Positions 8,976 to 18,266 of a stretch of DNA of 64,000 bases are shown in pieces. The translations under genes and the position numbers were made by a program. Where the stretch lies: contig NZ_CP030055.1 of assembly GCF_015291645.1 (NCBI RefSeq), positions 2,046,001 to 2,110,000 on the forward strand, in the 5' to 3' direction. Within the stretch, counting starts at the first letter, position 1, and each line of letters begins with the position of its first letter. Source of the stretch: Bradyrhizobium sp. CCBAU 53340. GTDB taxonomy: Bacteria > Pseudomonadota > Alphaproteobacteria > Rhizobiales > Xanthobacteraceae. The notes under the pieces were generated by a model. That model was given only the letters and a program-made list of their open reading frames with translations, did no database searches and was not told the origin of the DNA.

Positions 8976-10295
8976 TTAGCGGCGCTTTTCCATGTGGTCG
9001 CGCAGCTGGAAATAACTGCCGAGGATCGGCATGAACCATGTCTGGCCGTGATAGAGCGGATGGGACGGCAGCGGCGTGCCGAAGGCGTCGGATGCAAGAT
9101 CGTGCTCGCCCAGCAGGTGACGTCCCAGCCGATGGCCGAGCCAGGTCATCGTCGTGACGCCGCTGCCGTTGCAGCCGGCCGCGTAGTAGCAGCCTTGCGG
9201 ATCGCGCCCGAGATGCGGCAGGGCATCCAGCGTCACGGCCACCTTGCCGCCCCAGCTATGGCTGACCTTGACGTCGCGCAGTTGCGGAAAGCGCTCCGTC
9301 ATCTGTGCGAACAGGATCTTCGCGCTGGCTTTGCGGTCGAGCGGATAGAAACGCGCGCGACCGCCGAACAGAAAGCGTTGTCCGTCGGGGGAGTAACGGT
9401 AGTAGGCTGTCACCCGGTTGGCCTCGGCGACGCCGCGATCCCCGGAGATGAGCGTGCCGCGCAGCTCCGCAGGCACGACGTCGGTCGCGATCTGATGCGA
9501 GGTGACCGGGACCAGGCGTCGCTTGAGCCAGGGCGTCGCCGCGCCGGTGTAGCCGTTGGTTGCGATCACCACGCGCCTCGCGGAAATCTCGCCTTGGCCG
9601 GTCGTGATCCGGTAGCCGGCACCCGTGCGCGCGATCGACGAGACCGGCGCATGGCAGACGAGTTTTGCGCCGGCGGCAAGCGCGGCCGCCAGCAGCCCGC
9701 CGAAGAATTTCGCCGGATGCAGATGTCCCGCGCCGTTGATCAGCGCGCCGCCGACATAGACCTCGCTCGCCAGCTCCCGGCGCAGCGCATCGCGGTCCAG
9801 CATGCGCACGTCGCTGTCGGTATGCGCGTTGAGCCTCGCAATCCGTCCTTCCCAGCTGCGAACCTGCGCCGCGGTCCAGGCCGCGGCGATGCGGCCGTTG
9901 CGGCGATAGTCGCAATCTATGCCGTGGCGCGTGATCAACGTCTCGAGGAAGCGGTAGCCGGCCGCCGCCTCGCGCAGCCTGTCCTCGATCGCCGTGTTGC
10001 CGGCCGCCGCGCTGACGCGCTTGGACATGCTCTTGCCGACATTGACGCCGCCTGTGACCTGGCCGCCGCTGAGCGTGCTGGCGCCGATGCCGGGAAGCTC
10101 GGCTTCCAGCACCACGACCTTGGTGCCGTGCGCGGCGAGTTCGAGCGCGCAGGATAGGCCGGCATAGCCGGCGCCGATGATCGCGACATCGGTCTCGCGG
10201 GGCAGGCTGCCGGCGCCGGAATCGTTCGGACGCCAGCCGTCCCACCAATAGGGGGTCTCGGAGAAATCCGGTGCGAAGATGGAGGACTTGCTCAT
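8976..10295 (-). CDS. FAD-dependent amine/amino acid oxidoreductase (PuuB/DadA-like)
   Basis: 439 residues with an N-terminal Rossmann loop TDVAIIGAGYAGLSCALEL (about residues 36-54). The DAO-family C-terminus follows (YYAAGCNGSGVTTMTWLG, the second FAD-contacting segment). The opening PYWWDGWRP is typical of gamma-glutamylputrescine-oxidase-like members. It should oxidise a secondary or primary amine to an imine or aldehyde with H2O2 or electron release. It starts three bases after the MFS gene stop and sits 55 bases before hyuA, so it belongs to the same operon. It is one of three DadA-like oxidases here. Confidence 0.88.
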   Translation of the reverse strand: MSKSSIFAPDFSETPYWWDGWRPNDSGAGSLPRETDVAIIGAGYAGLSCALELAAHGTKVVVLEAELPGIGASTLSGGQVTGGVNVGKSMSKRVSAAAGNTAIEDRLREAAAGYRFLETLITRHGIDCDYRRNGRIAAAWTAAQVRSWEGRIARLNAHTDSDVRMLDRDALRRELASEVYVGGALINGAGHLHPAKFFGGLLAAALAAGAKLVCHAPVSSIARTGAGYRITTGQGEISARRVVIATNGYTGAATPWLKRRLVPVTSHQIATDVVPAELRGTLISGDRGVAEANRVTAYYRYSPDGQRFLFGGRARFYPLDRKASAKILFAQMTERFPQLRDVKVSHSWGGKVAVTLDALPHLGRDPQGCYYAAGCNGSGVTTMTWLGHRLGRHLLGEHDLASDAFGTPLPSHPLYHGQTWFMPILGSYFQLRDHMEKRR

Positions 10296-10298
10296 CGC

Positions 10299-11645
10299 TT
10301 ACACCACCGGATCGGCAACGGCAGTTGCCGGGACGACGTAAGGCGCGGAGCGACGCTGATCGTAATAGAGGAATACGCTGACGAAGGAGAGGGTCGCGAT
10401 GACCGCAACGTAGCAGGGGACCGCGTAGGGCGTGCCGGTCCGTTCGATCAAGAATGCCGCAACCAGCGGCGCGGTCCCGCCGAACAGGGCGGTGCCGGTA
10501 TTGTAGGCGATGCCGCTCGCCGTCACGCGCATCTCGCGCGGGAACATGTCGACGAGTCCGATCGTCATGCCGCTGGTGATCAGTGGATAGACCAGCACCG
10601 GAATGACCGCGGCGGCGATCGCGCTCGCTGGCGTCGCAAAACTTGCGACATAGAAGGAGAGGAACATCGCGGGGATCACGAGGATGCAGCCGGCGAGCAG
10701 GGTCGGCCGCCGCCCCACGGTGTCGTTGACCCAGCCGTAGGTGACGGTGGTCGCCATCAGCACCATCTGGGCGATGAAGATCGCCAGCGATGCCTGCGTC
10801 TCGCCGATCTTCACGAAATTGGTGAGATAGGTCGCCAGGAAGCCGAGCACAAGATAGTTCGACAGCGTGTGGCTCATCAGGATGCTGATGAAGAACAGCA
10901 TCCGGCGCCACTGGCTGCGGAACACGGCCGAGAGCGGCGGTGCTTCCGTCCGCAGGCGGCGGCGCTCTTCCTCGATGGCGAGAAACTCAGGCGATTCATC
11001 GATCTGGGTACGGATCCAAAGACCGAGAAGCCCGAGTGGCACACCAAGCCCAAACATCAGCCGCCAGCCCCAGCTTGCCATGCTCTCCGCGCCGATGATG
11101 GCCGAGACCAGTGTGAAGATGCCGACCGCGATCGCCGTGCCGGCATAGGCGGCGACCGGTGAGAAGGAGGCCCTGAGCGCGCGGTGCTTGCTGTCTCCCT
11201 GCTCGACGATATAGGCGGTCGCAGCGGTGTACTCGCCGCCAGCGAAGAAGCCCTGTGCCAGACGACAGAACACCAGAGAGGCCGTCGCGAAGCTGCCGGC
11301 GATGGCGTAGCTCGGCAGGAATGCCGTGATCGCAGTGACCACGCACATGCCGCTCACCGAGACGAAGAGCGCCGAGCGTCGCCCCAGGCGATCACCAACG
11401 CGTCCCATGACGATGCCGCCGAGCGGTCGGATCAGGAAGCTCGACGCATAGATCATCATCGTCTGCAGCAGCGCCACGGTCGGATTGCCGGGCGGGAAGA
11501 ACGTCGTCGAGATGATCTTCGCAAGCAGGCCGAAGATCGCGAAATCCAGGAAGTCGATGAGATTGCCGGCCACGGCGCCGGAGATCGCCTTCAGTTGGAG
11601 GCGGCGGGTCATTGGGCCGGGGGGAGTCGCTCCATCTCGGGTCAA
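10299..11645 (-). CDS. MFS transporter, metabolite:H+ symporter (MHS) type
   Basis: 448 residues, about 12 membrane helices. The MFS loop-2/3 motif is present as GRVGDRLGRRSALF, and GGEYTAATAYIVEQG is characteristic of the MHS group (ShiA/ProP/KgtP relatives), which import organic acids or osmolytes with protons. The start is read as TTG at 11645 because GGAGAA sits six bases upstream; the first ATG, at 11612, has no good ribosome site. It is the first gene of the operon ending in hyuB, and divergent from an IclR regulator across a palindromic operator. It probably imports the substrate of the operon. Confidence 0.88.
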   Translation of the reverse strand: MTRDGATPPGPMTRRLQLKAISGAVAGNLIDFLDFAIFGLLAKIISTTFFPPGNPTVALLQTMMIYASSFLIRPLGGIVMGRVGDRLGRRSALFVSVSGMCVVTAITAFLPSYAIAGSFATASLVFCRLAQGFFAGGEYTAATAYIVEQGDSKHRALRASFSPVAAYAGTAIAVGIFTLVSAIIGAESMASWGWRLMFGLGVPLGLLGLWIRTQIDESPEFLAIEEERRRLRTEAPPLSAVFRSQWRRMLFFISILMSHTLSNYLVLGFLATYLTNFVKIGETQASLAIFIAQMVLMATTVTYGWVNDTVGRRPTLLAGCILVIPAMFLSFYVASFATPASAIAAAVIPVLVYPLITSGMTIGLVDMFPREMRVTASGIAYNTGTALFGGTAPLVAAFLIERTGTPYAVPCYVAVIATLSFVSVFLYYDQRRSAPYVVPATAVADPVV

Positions 11646-11744
11646 GCCAAGTTCTCCTGTTGTTGGACCATCCGCTCGCGCGGACCGTCGGGAATGAGCG
11701 CCGCATGTTTCTGTTGCCCCGGCCAGGCAACTGTGCCACTATAC

Positions 11745-11757
11745 GGAACGTCGTTCC
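11745..11757. promoter_or_regulatory. Palindromic IclR-type operator candidate
   Basis: Perfect inverted repeat GGAACG-T-CGTTCC in the divergent gap between the MFS operon (start 11645) and the IclR gene (start 11883). Size and GGAA..TTCC arms fit IclR-family operators. It probably controls the hyu operon, and perhaps the regulator itself. Confidence 0.55.
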
Positions 11758-11882
11758 ATTTTTAAGTTAGCAAGGAAGCGGGTGGATGGCAAGCGCTGTC
11801 GGGAAAAGCCGGCCTTGTGCTATGGGCGGCGCTCGTGCCCTCTGCCAAGGGACGCTGCTGCGCGGGAATCGCGGTCGGGGTG

Positions 11883-12617
11883 ATGAAGAGTCTGCTGAAG
11901 AGCCTGGAAGTTCTGGAAGCCGTCGCGGAGATGCAGCCGGTCGGCGTGAGCGAGCTTGCGCGCCGGCTCGATCTGCCCAAATCCACCACGCAACGGATTC
12001 TGCAGACATTCGCGACGACCGGCTGGCTGCGTCCGGTCGGCGGCGAGGCCACGCGCTGGCAGATCGGTCATCGCGTGCTGCATCTCCAGGTGCCGGAGCT
12101 GCAAGCCGGCCAGCTCTACGTCGCGGCGCGCAAGCCGATGCAGGAGCTGCGCGATCAGGTGAACGAGACCGTACACCTGTCGATTCTGGACGGGCTCGAC
12201 GCCATGCTCCTGATCGATCGCGTGGACTGTACGCAGAATGTCAGGACCTTCAGTCCGATCGGCGATCGATCGCCGATTCACGCCACGGCTATCGGCACGG
12301 CAGTGATGGCGCACCTCGCGCCCGACCAGATCGATGCCGTCATCAATCGCGGCCTGACGCGCTATACCGAGAGCACCATCACGGACCCGCAGGAGTTGCG
12401 CGCGGAGCTCGCTCGTGTGCGCGAGCGCGGCTATTCGCTGAACCTTTGCTGCTACCGTCCGGCCGTCTGCGCCATTGGCGCCGCCATTCTCGATCCCCAG
12501 GGCCGGCCCGTCGGCGGCCTCTGCATCTCGATGCCTGCTTCCCGTTACGTCGAACGCAACGAGAAGATCTGGGGCGGCATGGTCAATGCGACCGCGCGCA
12601 AGATCAGCGTCGGCTAA
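11883..12617 (+). CDS. IclR family transcriptional regulator
   Basis: 244 residues from the ATG at 11883; a frame extension upstream exists but carries no ribosome site and the family fold begins at once here (KSLLKSLEVLEAVAEM). The winged helix is VSELARRLDLPKSTTQRILQ. The C-terminal effector domain includes HATAIGTAVMAHL and the end GGLCISMPASRY. It is divergent from the MFS/oxidase/hyuA/hyuB operon and is its likely local regulator, sensing a small organic ligand. A GC hairpin separates it from the convergent next gene. Confidence 0.9.
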   Translation: MKSLLKSLEVLEAVAEMQPVGVSELARRLDLPKSTTQRILQTFATTGWLRPVGGEATRWQIGHRVLHLQVPELQAGQLYVAARKPMQELRDQVNETVHLSILDGLDAMLLIDRVDCTQNVRTFSPIGDRSPIHATAIGTAVMAHLAPDQIDAVINRGLTRYTESTITDPQELRAELARVRERGYSLNLCCYRPAVCAIGAAILDPQGRPVGGLCISMPASRYVERNEKIWGGMVNATARKISVG

Positions 12618-12632
12618 GAGCGCGGTCAGCCT

Positions 12633-12649
12633 CGTGGCAATGCGCCACG
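12633..12649. terminator. Small hairpin between convergent genes
   Basis: CGTGGC-aatgc-GCCACG lies in the 44-base gap between the convergent IclR and FAD oxidase genes. There is no T-run, so its role as a terminator is only plausible. Confidence 0.3.
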
Positions 12650-12661
12650 CAGTCCAGCTTG

Positions 12662-13987
12662 CTAGAAATCCGAGACCTTTCCAACCGCAAGTCCGGCGAA
12701 GCGCTCAGGCCGGTAGGGTACCGGATCGACGATCGGTGCGGCGCCCGTGACGAGATCCGCGATGAGATGGCCCGCCCCTGGGCCGATGCCGAAGCCGTGG
12801 CCGCTGAAGCCCGCGGCCAATATCAATCCGGGCCGGCCGGACGCCTCGCCGATGACAGGCACGCCGTCGGGCGTCGAATCGATATAGCCGCCCCATGCAG
12901 CGGTGATCTTCGCGTCTGTCAGGGCCGGCAACAATTCGAGCGCGCGCCGATGCGTGAGCTCGATCGTGTTCCGGTCGGGCGCAGGATCGAGAATGCGCAT
13001 CCGCTCCATCGGCGTCGGTTCGTCCATGCGCCAACGCCGGAGTGTTTCGTGTCCGGACCGCACGCCTTCAAGGCCGCCGGGGAGCAGGCTGCGCCACCGG
13101 CGCAGGAACATCGGCAGGAATTGCGGGGCAAAGCGCAGCTGTTGCGGCGTCGGATCGACGCGGCCTCGGCCGCTGATGGCGAGCGTGTAGCCGCCGCCTC
13201 CGCGCTTCGTCACCGAAACGGCGGAGGTGTGAAGCGCGTCGGGCAGGCCCTTCGCGGCTTCAGAGACGGACAGAATCGACGACCGGATCGAGGCGAGCGG
13301 AAGGCGGATGCCGGCCTGATGGCAGAAGGACGAGGACCACGCGCCGCCGGCCACGATGGCGATCCGCGTGCGAATGGTGCCATGCTCCGTCACGACCGCA
13401 CTCATGCGGCCGGCCTCGGTCTCCAGCCCGCGCGCCGCGCACATCTGGTGCACGGTGCTGCCGCGCTTGAGAATCGCCCGCGCGACCGCCGGCGCAGCGC
13501 TGGCGGGATCGGCGGTGCCGTCGCTTGGCGAGAAGACACCGCCCTTCCAGGCGCGTCCCGTCGCGGTGCCGCGCTGCGTGGCCGTGGTCGCATCGAGCAT
13601 GTGTGTGGTGACGCCCACCGTTCGCGCGAAGTCGCGCCAGCGTGCCCAGCCCGCGAGCTCAGCCTCGTCGTTGCTGAGATAGAGGAGGCCGCAGCGGGAG
13701 AAGCCGGTGCTCTCGCCGCTCTCCGCGCCAAAGCTCTCCCACAGCTCCAGGCTCCTGGTCGCCATCGGCAATTCGCGAGCATCGCGGTTCTGCTGGCGGC
13801 ACCAGCCCCAGTTTCGGCTGGACTGCTCGGCGCCGATCCGTCCCTTCTCCACCAGCGCGACGCTGAGGCCTCGCAGGGTGAGATAGTAGGCGGCGAACAC
13901 CCCGACGATGCCACCTCCGATCACCACGGCATCGGCGCTGCCGGGAAGATCCGGCGTGGTCTCGATATGGCTGAGTGGAGCGGGCAT
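12662..13987 (-). CDS. FAD-dependent oxidoreductase (DadA / glycine oxidase-like)
   Basis: 441 residues. FAD loop ADAVVIGGGIVGVFAAYYL near the N-terminus, followed by RNWGWCRQQNRD and the C-terminal GFSGHGFGIGPGAGHLIADL, both typical of DAO-family amino-acid or N-methyl-amino-acid dehydrogenases. The ATG at 13987 has AGGAA six bases upstream. It lies divergent to an Lrp gene, with Lrp-like operators between them, which suggests regulation by that Lrp and use of an amino acid as substrate. It converges on the IclR gene and is not part of the hyu operon. Confidence 0.88.
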   Translation of the reverse strand: MPAPLSHIETTPDLPGSADAVVIGGGIVGVFAAYYLTLRGLSVALVEKGRIGAEQSSRNWGWCRQQNRDARELPMATRSLELWESFGAESGESTGFSRCGLLYLSNDEAELAGWARWRDFARTVGVTTHMLDATTATQRGTATGRAWKGGVFSPSDGTADPASAAPAVARAILKRGSTVHQMCAARGLETEAGRMSAVVTEHGTIRTRIAIVAGGAWSSSFCHQAGIRLPLASIRSSILSVSEAAKGLPDALHTSAVSVTKRGGGGYTLAISGRGRVDPTPQQLRFAPQFLPMFLRRWRSLLPGGLEGVRSGHETLRRWRMDEPTPMERMRILDPAPDRNTIELTHRRALELLPALTDAKITAAWGGYIDSTPDGVPVIGEASGRPGLILAAGFSGHGFGIGPGAGHLIADLVTGAAPIVDPVPYRPERFAGLAVGKVSDF

Positions 13988-14062
13988 CCTGGTTTCCTAG
14001 ATTTCGGTCGTCACAGCGTAAGGCGCGCATCGGCGCCAGCGGCGCCGGATTTGATGGTGTCT

Positions 14063-14077
14063 CAGCATTTTATGCTG
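14063..14077. promoter_or_regulatory. Lrp-type operator candidate 1
   Basis: CAGCATTTTATGCTG is a perfect 6-3-6 palindrome and matches 14 of 15 positions of the E. coli Lrp consensus YAGHAWATTWTDCTR. It sits 75 bases upstream of the FAD oxidase start, in the divergent region shared with the lrp-like gene. Confidence 0.6.
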
Positions 14078-14170
14078 TATCGTCTCGTCGCCGCAAAACT
14101 GCGTTTTTCTCGGACGATATGACCTCGATGAGAAACGACGCTTGCGGACTGGGTGAGCTTTCGGCTCATT

Positions 14171-14185
14171 GTGCAAAATTTTCTG
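14171..14185. promoter_or_regulatory. Lrp-type operator candidate 2 (autoregulation)
   Basis: Read on the minus strand this is CAGAAAATTTTGCAC, 13 of 15 matches to the Lrp consensus. It ends 37 bases before the Lrp start codon, where autoregulatory binding is common in the family. Confidence 0.5.
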
Positions 14186-14222
14186 TTGTGCCTTCTGGCG
14201 CCTGCTCGATGGAGAGTCTCCC

Positions 14223-14699
14223 ATGAAGCTGGATCGGATCGACATCAAGATCCTCCACGAACTCCAGAAGAACGGCCGCATTACCAATGTGGAGCTCGCC
14301 GAGCTGGTGAACCTGTCGCCCAGCCCGTGTCTCATGCGCGTGAAGAGACTGCAGGCCGAGGGCTATATCGAGGGTTACGCCGCGCAGATCAACGTGCGCG
14401 AGCTCGGGCAGACGCTGACCGTGTTCACCGAGGTGACGTTGAAGAACCACAGGCAGATCGACTTTGCCCGTTTCCTGTCGGCGGTCGACAAGGTCGACCA
14501 GCTGATCGAGTGCCATCTGGTCTCCGGAGGCTACGACTACATGCTGAAATTCGTCACCGCCAGCATCGGCGAGTACCAGACGATCATGGAGCGTCTGACC
14601 GACATGGATATCGGCATCGACAAATATTTCAGCTTCGTCGTTCTCAAGTCGCCGATCGTGCGCTCGCAGATGCCGCTGACCAGCCTGTTTCCGGCCTGA
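14223..14699 (+). CDS. Lrp/AsnC family transcriptional regulator
   Basis: 158 residues from the ATG at 14223, preceded by GGAGAG. The N-terminal helix-turn-helix is typical (LDRIDIKILHELQKNGRITN, then LAELVNLSPSPCLMRVKRLQ). The C-terminal RAM ligand domain includes ECHLVSGGYDYMLKF, and the family motif near the end reads SFVVLKSPIV. It should bind amino acids and control the surrounding amine and amino acid catabolic genes. Three candidate Lrp boxes occur at 14063, 14171 and 22482. Upstream frame extension is not needed. Confidence 0.93.
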   Translation: MKLDRIDIKILHELQKNGRITNVELAELVNLSPSPCLMRVKRLQAEGYIEGYAAQINVRELGQTLTVFTEVTLKNHRQIDFARFLSAVDKVDQLIECHLVSGGYDYMLKFVTASIGEYQTIMERLTDMDIGIDKYFSFVVLKSPIVRSQMPLTSLFPA

Positions 14700-14721
14700 T
14701 TGGCCGCAGCGCGGGCCACTG

Positions 14722-16383
14722 CTACTGGTGGCCATAGGCACGCAATTCGTCGGCTTCCTGCTTCAAATTGTCGAGCCAGTCCGGATCGAGCTTAGGGACG
14801 GAAGAGAACAGCAGCCGCGTATAAGGGTGCTGTGGCGCCGCGAGCCGGGTCGACGTGATCTGCTCGACCTTCTTACCGCGATACATCACTATGATTTCGT
14901 CGCAGATCGCCTCGACGACCGACAGGTCGTGGCTGATGAAGATATAGGAGATGCCGAGTTCGCGCTGCAGCTCCTTGAGAAGCTCGATCACCGCGGCTGC
15001 GACGACGGTATCGAGAGCCGACGTGATCTCGTCGCACAGGATGAGCGTAGGCTCGGCGGCGAGTGCCCGGGCAAAATTCACCCGCTGCTTTTGGCCGCCC
15101 GACAGCTCTCCCGGCAATCGATGGCGCACCGATTTGGGCAGGTGGACGAGATCGAGAAGTTCGCTGACGCGCGCGTCGCGCGCCTTGCCCCTCATGCCGT
15201 GATAGAAGGTGAGTGGACGCCTCAGAATGTCCTCCACCGACTTCGCCGGATTGAGCGCGGTGTCCGCGTGCTGGAACACGATCTGGATGTCGCGGAGGTC
15301 ATTGCGGGTGCGATTGCGGCCCGCCTTGCCCAATTCGCGGCCGTTGAAGATGATGTCGCCCGCATGAGCGGGCAGAATGCCGGCGATCGCCCTGGCAAGG
15401 GTCGACTTGCCGCAGCCGGATTCGCCGATGATGCCGAGATTTTGCCCGCGATCCAGTTTGAGGCTGACGGCCTGGACCGCACGGACCAGCGGCTGCCCGT
15501 CGCGCGCGCGAGGGCCATAGCCCACCGTCAGATTGTCGACCTCAAGCAAGGGCCGCTTTGTCGCGTCGTCGTCGGCCGTCGCCCGCTGCTGGGTCTTCGG
15601 CCTGAATGCGGCCAGCAGCTGTCTTGTATAGGGGTGCTGGGCATCGTCGAGGATTTGATCTGTCGTCCCGGTTTCCTGGACCGTGCCGTCCTTGAGGACC
15701 ACGATCCGGTCGGCGATCTGGGCGACCACGGCCAGATCGTGCGAGACGTAGACGCCTGCGATGTTGTGCTGCGCCGTGACGGACTTGAACGCGCGCAGCA
15801 CCTCGACCTGCGTCGTGACGTCGAGTGCCGTGGTGGGCTCGTCGAAGATGACGACCTTCGGCTGGCCGATCAGGGCCATCGCGGCGGCGAGCCGCTGCAA
15901 CTGCCCTCCCGAGACCTGGTGCGGATAGCGGTTGCCGATCGTCTCCGGCTCCGGCAACGACAGCGCCTTGAACAGCGAGAGGGCCTTCGCCTGCGCTTCG
16001 GCGGCCGGCATCAGCCTGTGGATCCGGGCCACCTCGGTGACCTGGTCCATGATGGTGAGTGCAGGGTTGAAGGCGGCCGCAGCGCTCTGCGGCACGTAGG
16101 CGACGCTCGTTCCGCGAATCCTGGTGCGCTCGGCTTCCGACAAAGACACCATGTCAATGCCGGCTACGCGCACCTCGCCACTGGAGATCGCGCAGCCTTG
16201 CCGGGCATAGCCCATCAGTGTCATGGCGATCGTGGTCTTGCCAGAGCCGCTCTCGCCGATCAGGGCGAGGATCTCGCCTCTGGCGATGTCGAGGCTGACA
16301 CCCTTGATGATCTCGACCCGCCTGCCGGCGTCGGTCGTTGCCTCGACCCTGAGGTCGCGGATCTCGACGAGGTTTCCGGTCAT
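14722..16383 (-). CDS. Dipeptide/oligopeptide ABC transporter, fused double ATPase (DppD-DppF)
   Basis: 553 residues with two nucleotide-binding domains. The first has Walker A GESGSGKT, signature VSGGQLQRLA and Walker B VVIFDEPTTALD. The second has GESGCGKSTL, LSGGQKQRVNFA and LILCDEITSALD. C-terminal oligopeptide-type extensions follow each (QHPYTRQLLAAF and QHPYTRLLFSS). It energises the two permeases encoded just upstream, overlapping the second by four bases. It forms one operon with the binding protein at 18267-19871. Fusion of the DppD and DppF halves is common in rhizobial systems. Confidence 0.93.
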   Translation of the reverse strand: MTGNLVEIRDLRVEATTDAGRRVEIIKGVSLDIARGEILALIGESGSGKTTIAMTLMGYARQGCAISSGEVRVAGIDMVSLSEAERTRIRGTSVAYVPQSAAAAFNPALTIMDQVTEVARIHRLMPAAEAQAKALSLFKALSLPEPETIGNRYPHQVSGGQLQRLAAAMALIGQPKVVIFDEPTTALDVTTQVEVLRAFKSVTAQHNIAGVYVSHDLAVVAQIADRIVVLKDGTVQETGTTDQILDDAQHPYTRQLLAAFRPKTQQRATADDDATKRPLLEVDNLTVGYGPRARDGQPLVRAVQAVSLKLDRGQNLGIIGESGCGKSTLARAIAGILPAHAGDIIFNGRELGKAGRNRTRNDLRDIQIVFQHADTALNPAKSVEDILRRPLTFYHGMRGKARDARVSELLDLVHLPKSVRHRLPGELSGGQKQRVNFARALAAEPTLILCDEITSALDTVVAAAVIELLKELQRELGISYIFISHDLSVVEAICDEIIVMYRGKKVEQITSTRLAAPQHPYTRLLFSSVPKLDPDWLDNLKQEADELRAYGHQ

Positions 16384-17234
16384 TCGGAGCTCCTGTCGCG
16401 AATCCTGCGCGGCAGGTTGTCGATCAGAAGGTTGACGCTGATGGTGAGGCTCGCGATGGCGAGCGAGGGAAAGATCACCGCCGGTGCGCCAAAGGGCAGA
16501 CCGGCGATGTTCTCGCGAACCAGCGCACCCCAGTCGGCGTAAGGCGGCTGCACGCCGAGCCCGAGAAAGGACAGGCCGGAGAGCAGCAGTACGATGAAGA
16601 CGAAGCGCAGGCCGAGATCGGCAAGCACGGGACCGAGGATGTTGGGAAGAATCTCAGAGGCGATGAGATAAGGCAGGCGCTCGCCCCTGATACGGGCGAC
16701 GACGATGAAGTCCATCGTATTGACGTTGACGGCAAGCGCGCGGGCGAAGCGATAGGCGCCCGGCGTGTAGATCACCGACAGCGTCCCTATCAGCGCCGGG
16801 ATCGACGAGCCGACCGCGGCGACCACGACGAGGCCAAACAGCTTGCTGGGGATCGAGTTGAGCGCATCGAGAAAGCGGCTCAGCGTGCTGTCGAACCAGC
16901 CCCCGGCGACTGCGGCGGTCATGCCGAGCGCGACGCCGCAGAAGCAGGCGATGGTGACGGCGGCGAGCGAGATGCCGAGCGTGTAGCGGGCGCCCATCAG
17001 GATGCGCGAGAAGATGTCGCGACCGAGATAGTCCGAGCCGAACCAGAGCTCTCGGCTCATGGGGCCGAAATAATCGGAATCGACGATCTCTCCGACGGAA
17101 TGCGGGATGATTTGCGGGGCGAAAAGCGCGACGGCGGCCCAGAGAAGAATGATGCCAAGGGCAGTCATGCCGACCAGATTGAAGCGATAGCCCAATCGCA
17201 TGCCTAGCCGGCCCGATGAGGTCGAATTCGTCAT
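16380..17234 (-). CDS. Oligopeptide-type ABC transporter permease (DppC-like)
   Basis: 284 residues with an N-terminal membrane helix (LVGMTALGIILLWAAVALFA), five or so further helices and the EAA loop before the last helices (VARIRGERLPYLIASEILPN). FGSDYLGRDIFSRILMGARY is the hallmark of DppC/OppC permeases. It overlaps both neighbours by four bases, so expression is coupled. It pairs with the DppB-like permease to form the channel for peptides, opines, amines or similar nitrogen compounds. Confidence 0.92.
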   Translation of the reverse strand: MTNSTSSGRLGMRLGYRFNLVGMTALGIILLWAAVALFAPQIIPHSVGEIVDSDYFGPMSRELWFGSDYLGRDIFSRILMGARYTLGISLAAVTIACFCGVALGMTAAVAGGWFDSTLSRFLDALNSIPSKLFGLVVVAAVGSSIPALIGTLSVIYTPGAYRFARALAVNVNTMDFIVVARIRGERLPYLIASEILPNILGPVLADLGLRFVFIVLLLSGLSFLGLGVQPPYADWGALVRENIAGLPFGAPAVIFPSLAIASLTISVNLLIDNLPRRIRDRSSE

Positions 17235-18181
17235 CGGAGCCTCGGATTGGACAAGACGGCGATGATATCGGCAGCCGTGATCAATGCCAGATAACCGAGG
17301 CAGAAGATCATCGCGCAGGTCTGGATCAGCGGCAGGTCGCGGGTCGAAACGGCATCGACCATCAGCTTCGCAACTCCAGGATAATTGAAGATGGTCTCCA
17401 CGATGATGACGCCGCCGAGCAGATAAGACAGCGAGAGCGCGACCGCGTTGACGATCGGGCCGAGCGCATTGGGCAGTGCGTGTCGCAGCACGAGCCGGGG
17501 CCGCGAGGCGCCCTTGAGGAGCGCCATCTCGACATAGGGTGTGTTCAATGTCTCGACCACAGCGGCGCGGGTCATGCGGATCATCTGCGCCGAAACGCCG
17601 AATGTGAGGGTCATGACCGGCATCGCGTAGATCCTCAGGAGGTCATGGAGCGACTTGACCTCGTTGGTGAGGGAAAGGGCCGGCAGCCATTTAAGGTAGA
17701 CCGCGAACAGCAGCACCGCTAGCGTTGCGATCATGAATTCCGGCACCGAGATGATGCCGATGGTCGCGATGGTCACGGTGCGGTCGTACAGCGTGCCGCG
17801 CCACATCGCAGCGGTAATGCCGAGCGTCAATGCGAATGGCACGGCGATCGCTGCGGTCAGTCCTGCGAGTTTCATCGTGTTGACGAATCGCCCGCTGATC
17901 AGACTCGCAACCGGGACATTGTTTGCATAAGACTTGCCGAAATCGCCTTGGAAGAGACCGGCGATCCATCGCAGGAAGCGAATGATCGCGGGATCGTTGA
18001 GATGCATCGCCTTGCGTAGGCCCTCGACGGCCTCGGGCGTCGCGGACTGCCCGAGCAGGATGGTGGCCGTGTCGCCTGGTAGGAGCGCGGTGGCAAAGAA
18101 GACCGCGAAGGAAACGATCACGAGCGTGATCAAGGCGATGAGAAGTCGCTTGGCCACAAGCAACGACACTTGCTTTTTCAC
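17231..18181 (-). CDS. Oligopeptide-type ABC transporter permease (DppB-like)
   Basis: 316 residues when started at the GTG at 18181, which has GGGAG about eight bases upstream; an in-frame ATG seven codons earlier is possible. DppB features: first helix LLIALITLVIVSFAVFFAT, LLPGDTATILLG, a large periplasmic loop, and EAA loop VEMALLKGASRPRLVLRHAL. About six membrane helices. It is the second gene of the operon after the binding protein, 85 bases from it, and overlaps the DppC-like gene. Confidence 0.9.
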   Translation of the reverse strand: MKKQVSLLVAKRLLIALITLVIVSFAVFFATALLPGDTATILLGQSATPEAVEGLRKAMHLNDPAIIRFLRWIAGLFQGDFGKSYANNVPVASLISGRFVNTMKLAGLTAAIAVPFALTLGITAAMWRGTLYDRTVTIATIGIISVPEFMIATLAVLLFAVYLKWLPALSLTNEVKSLHDLLRIYAMPVMTLTFGVSAQMIRMTRAAVVETLNTPYVEMALLKGASRPRLVLRHALPNALGPIVNAVALSLSYLLGGVIIVETIFNYPGVAKLMVDAVSTRDLPLIQTCAMIFCLGYLALITAADIIAVLSNPRLR

Positions 18182-18266
18182 ATTCGCGCTCCCGCGGCAC
18201 AACGGTCATTCAGGCCGGCTTGGGTTCCGATCTCAGGATCCCAGGCCGTGACCTCGCCTTGCGCGG

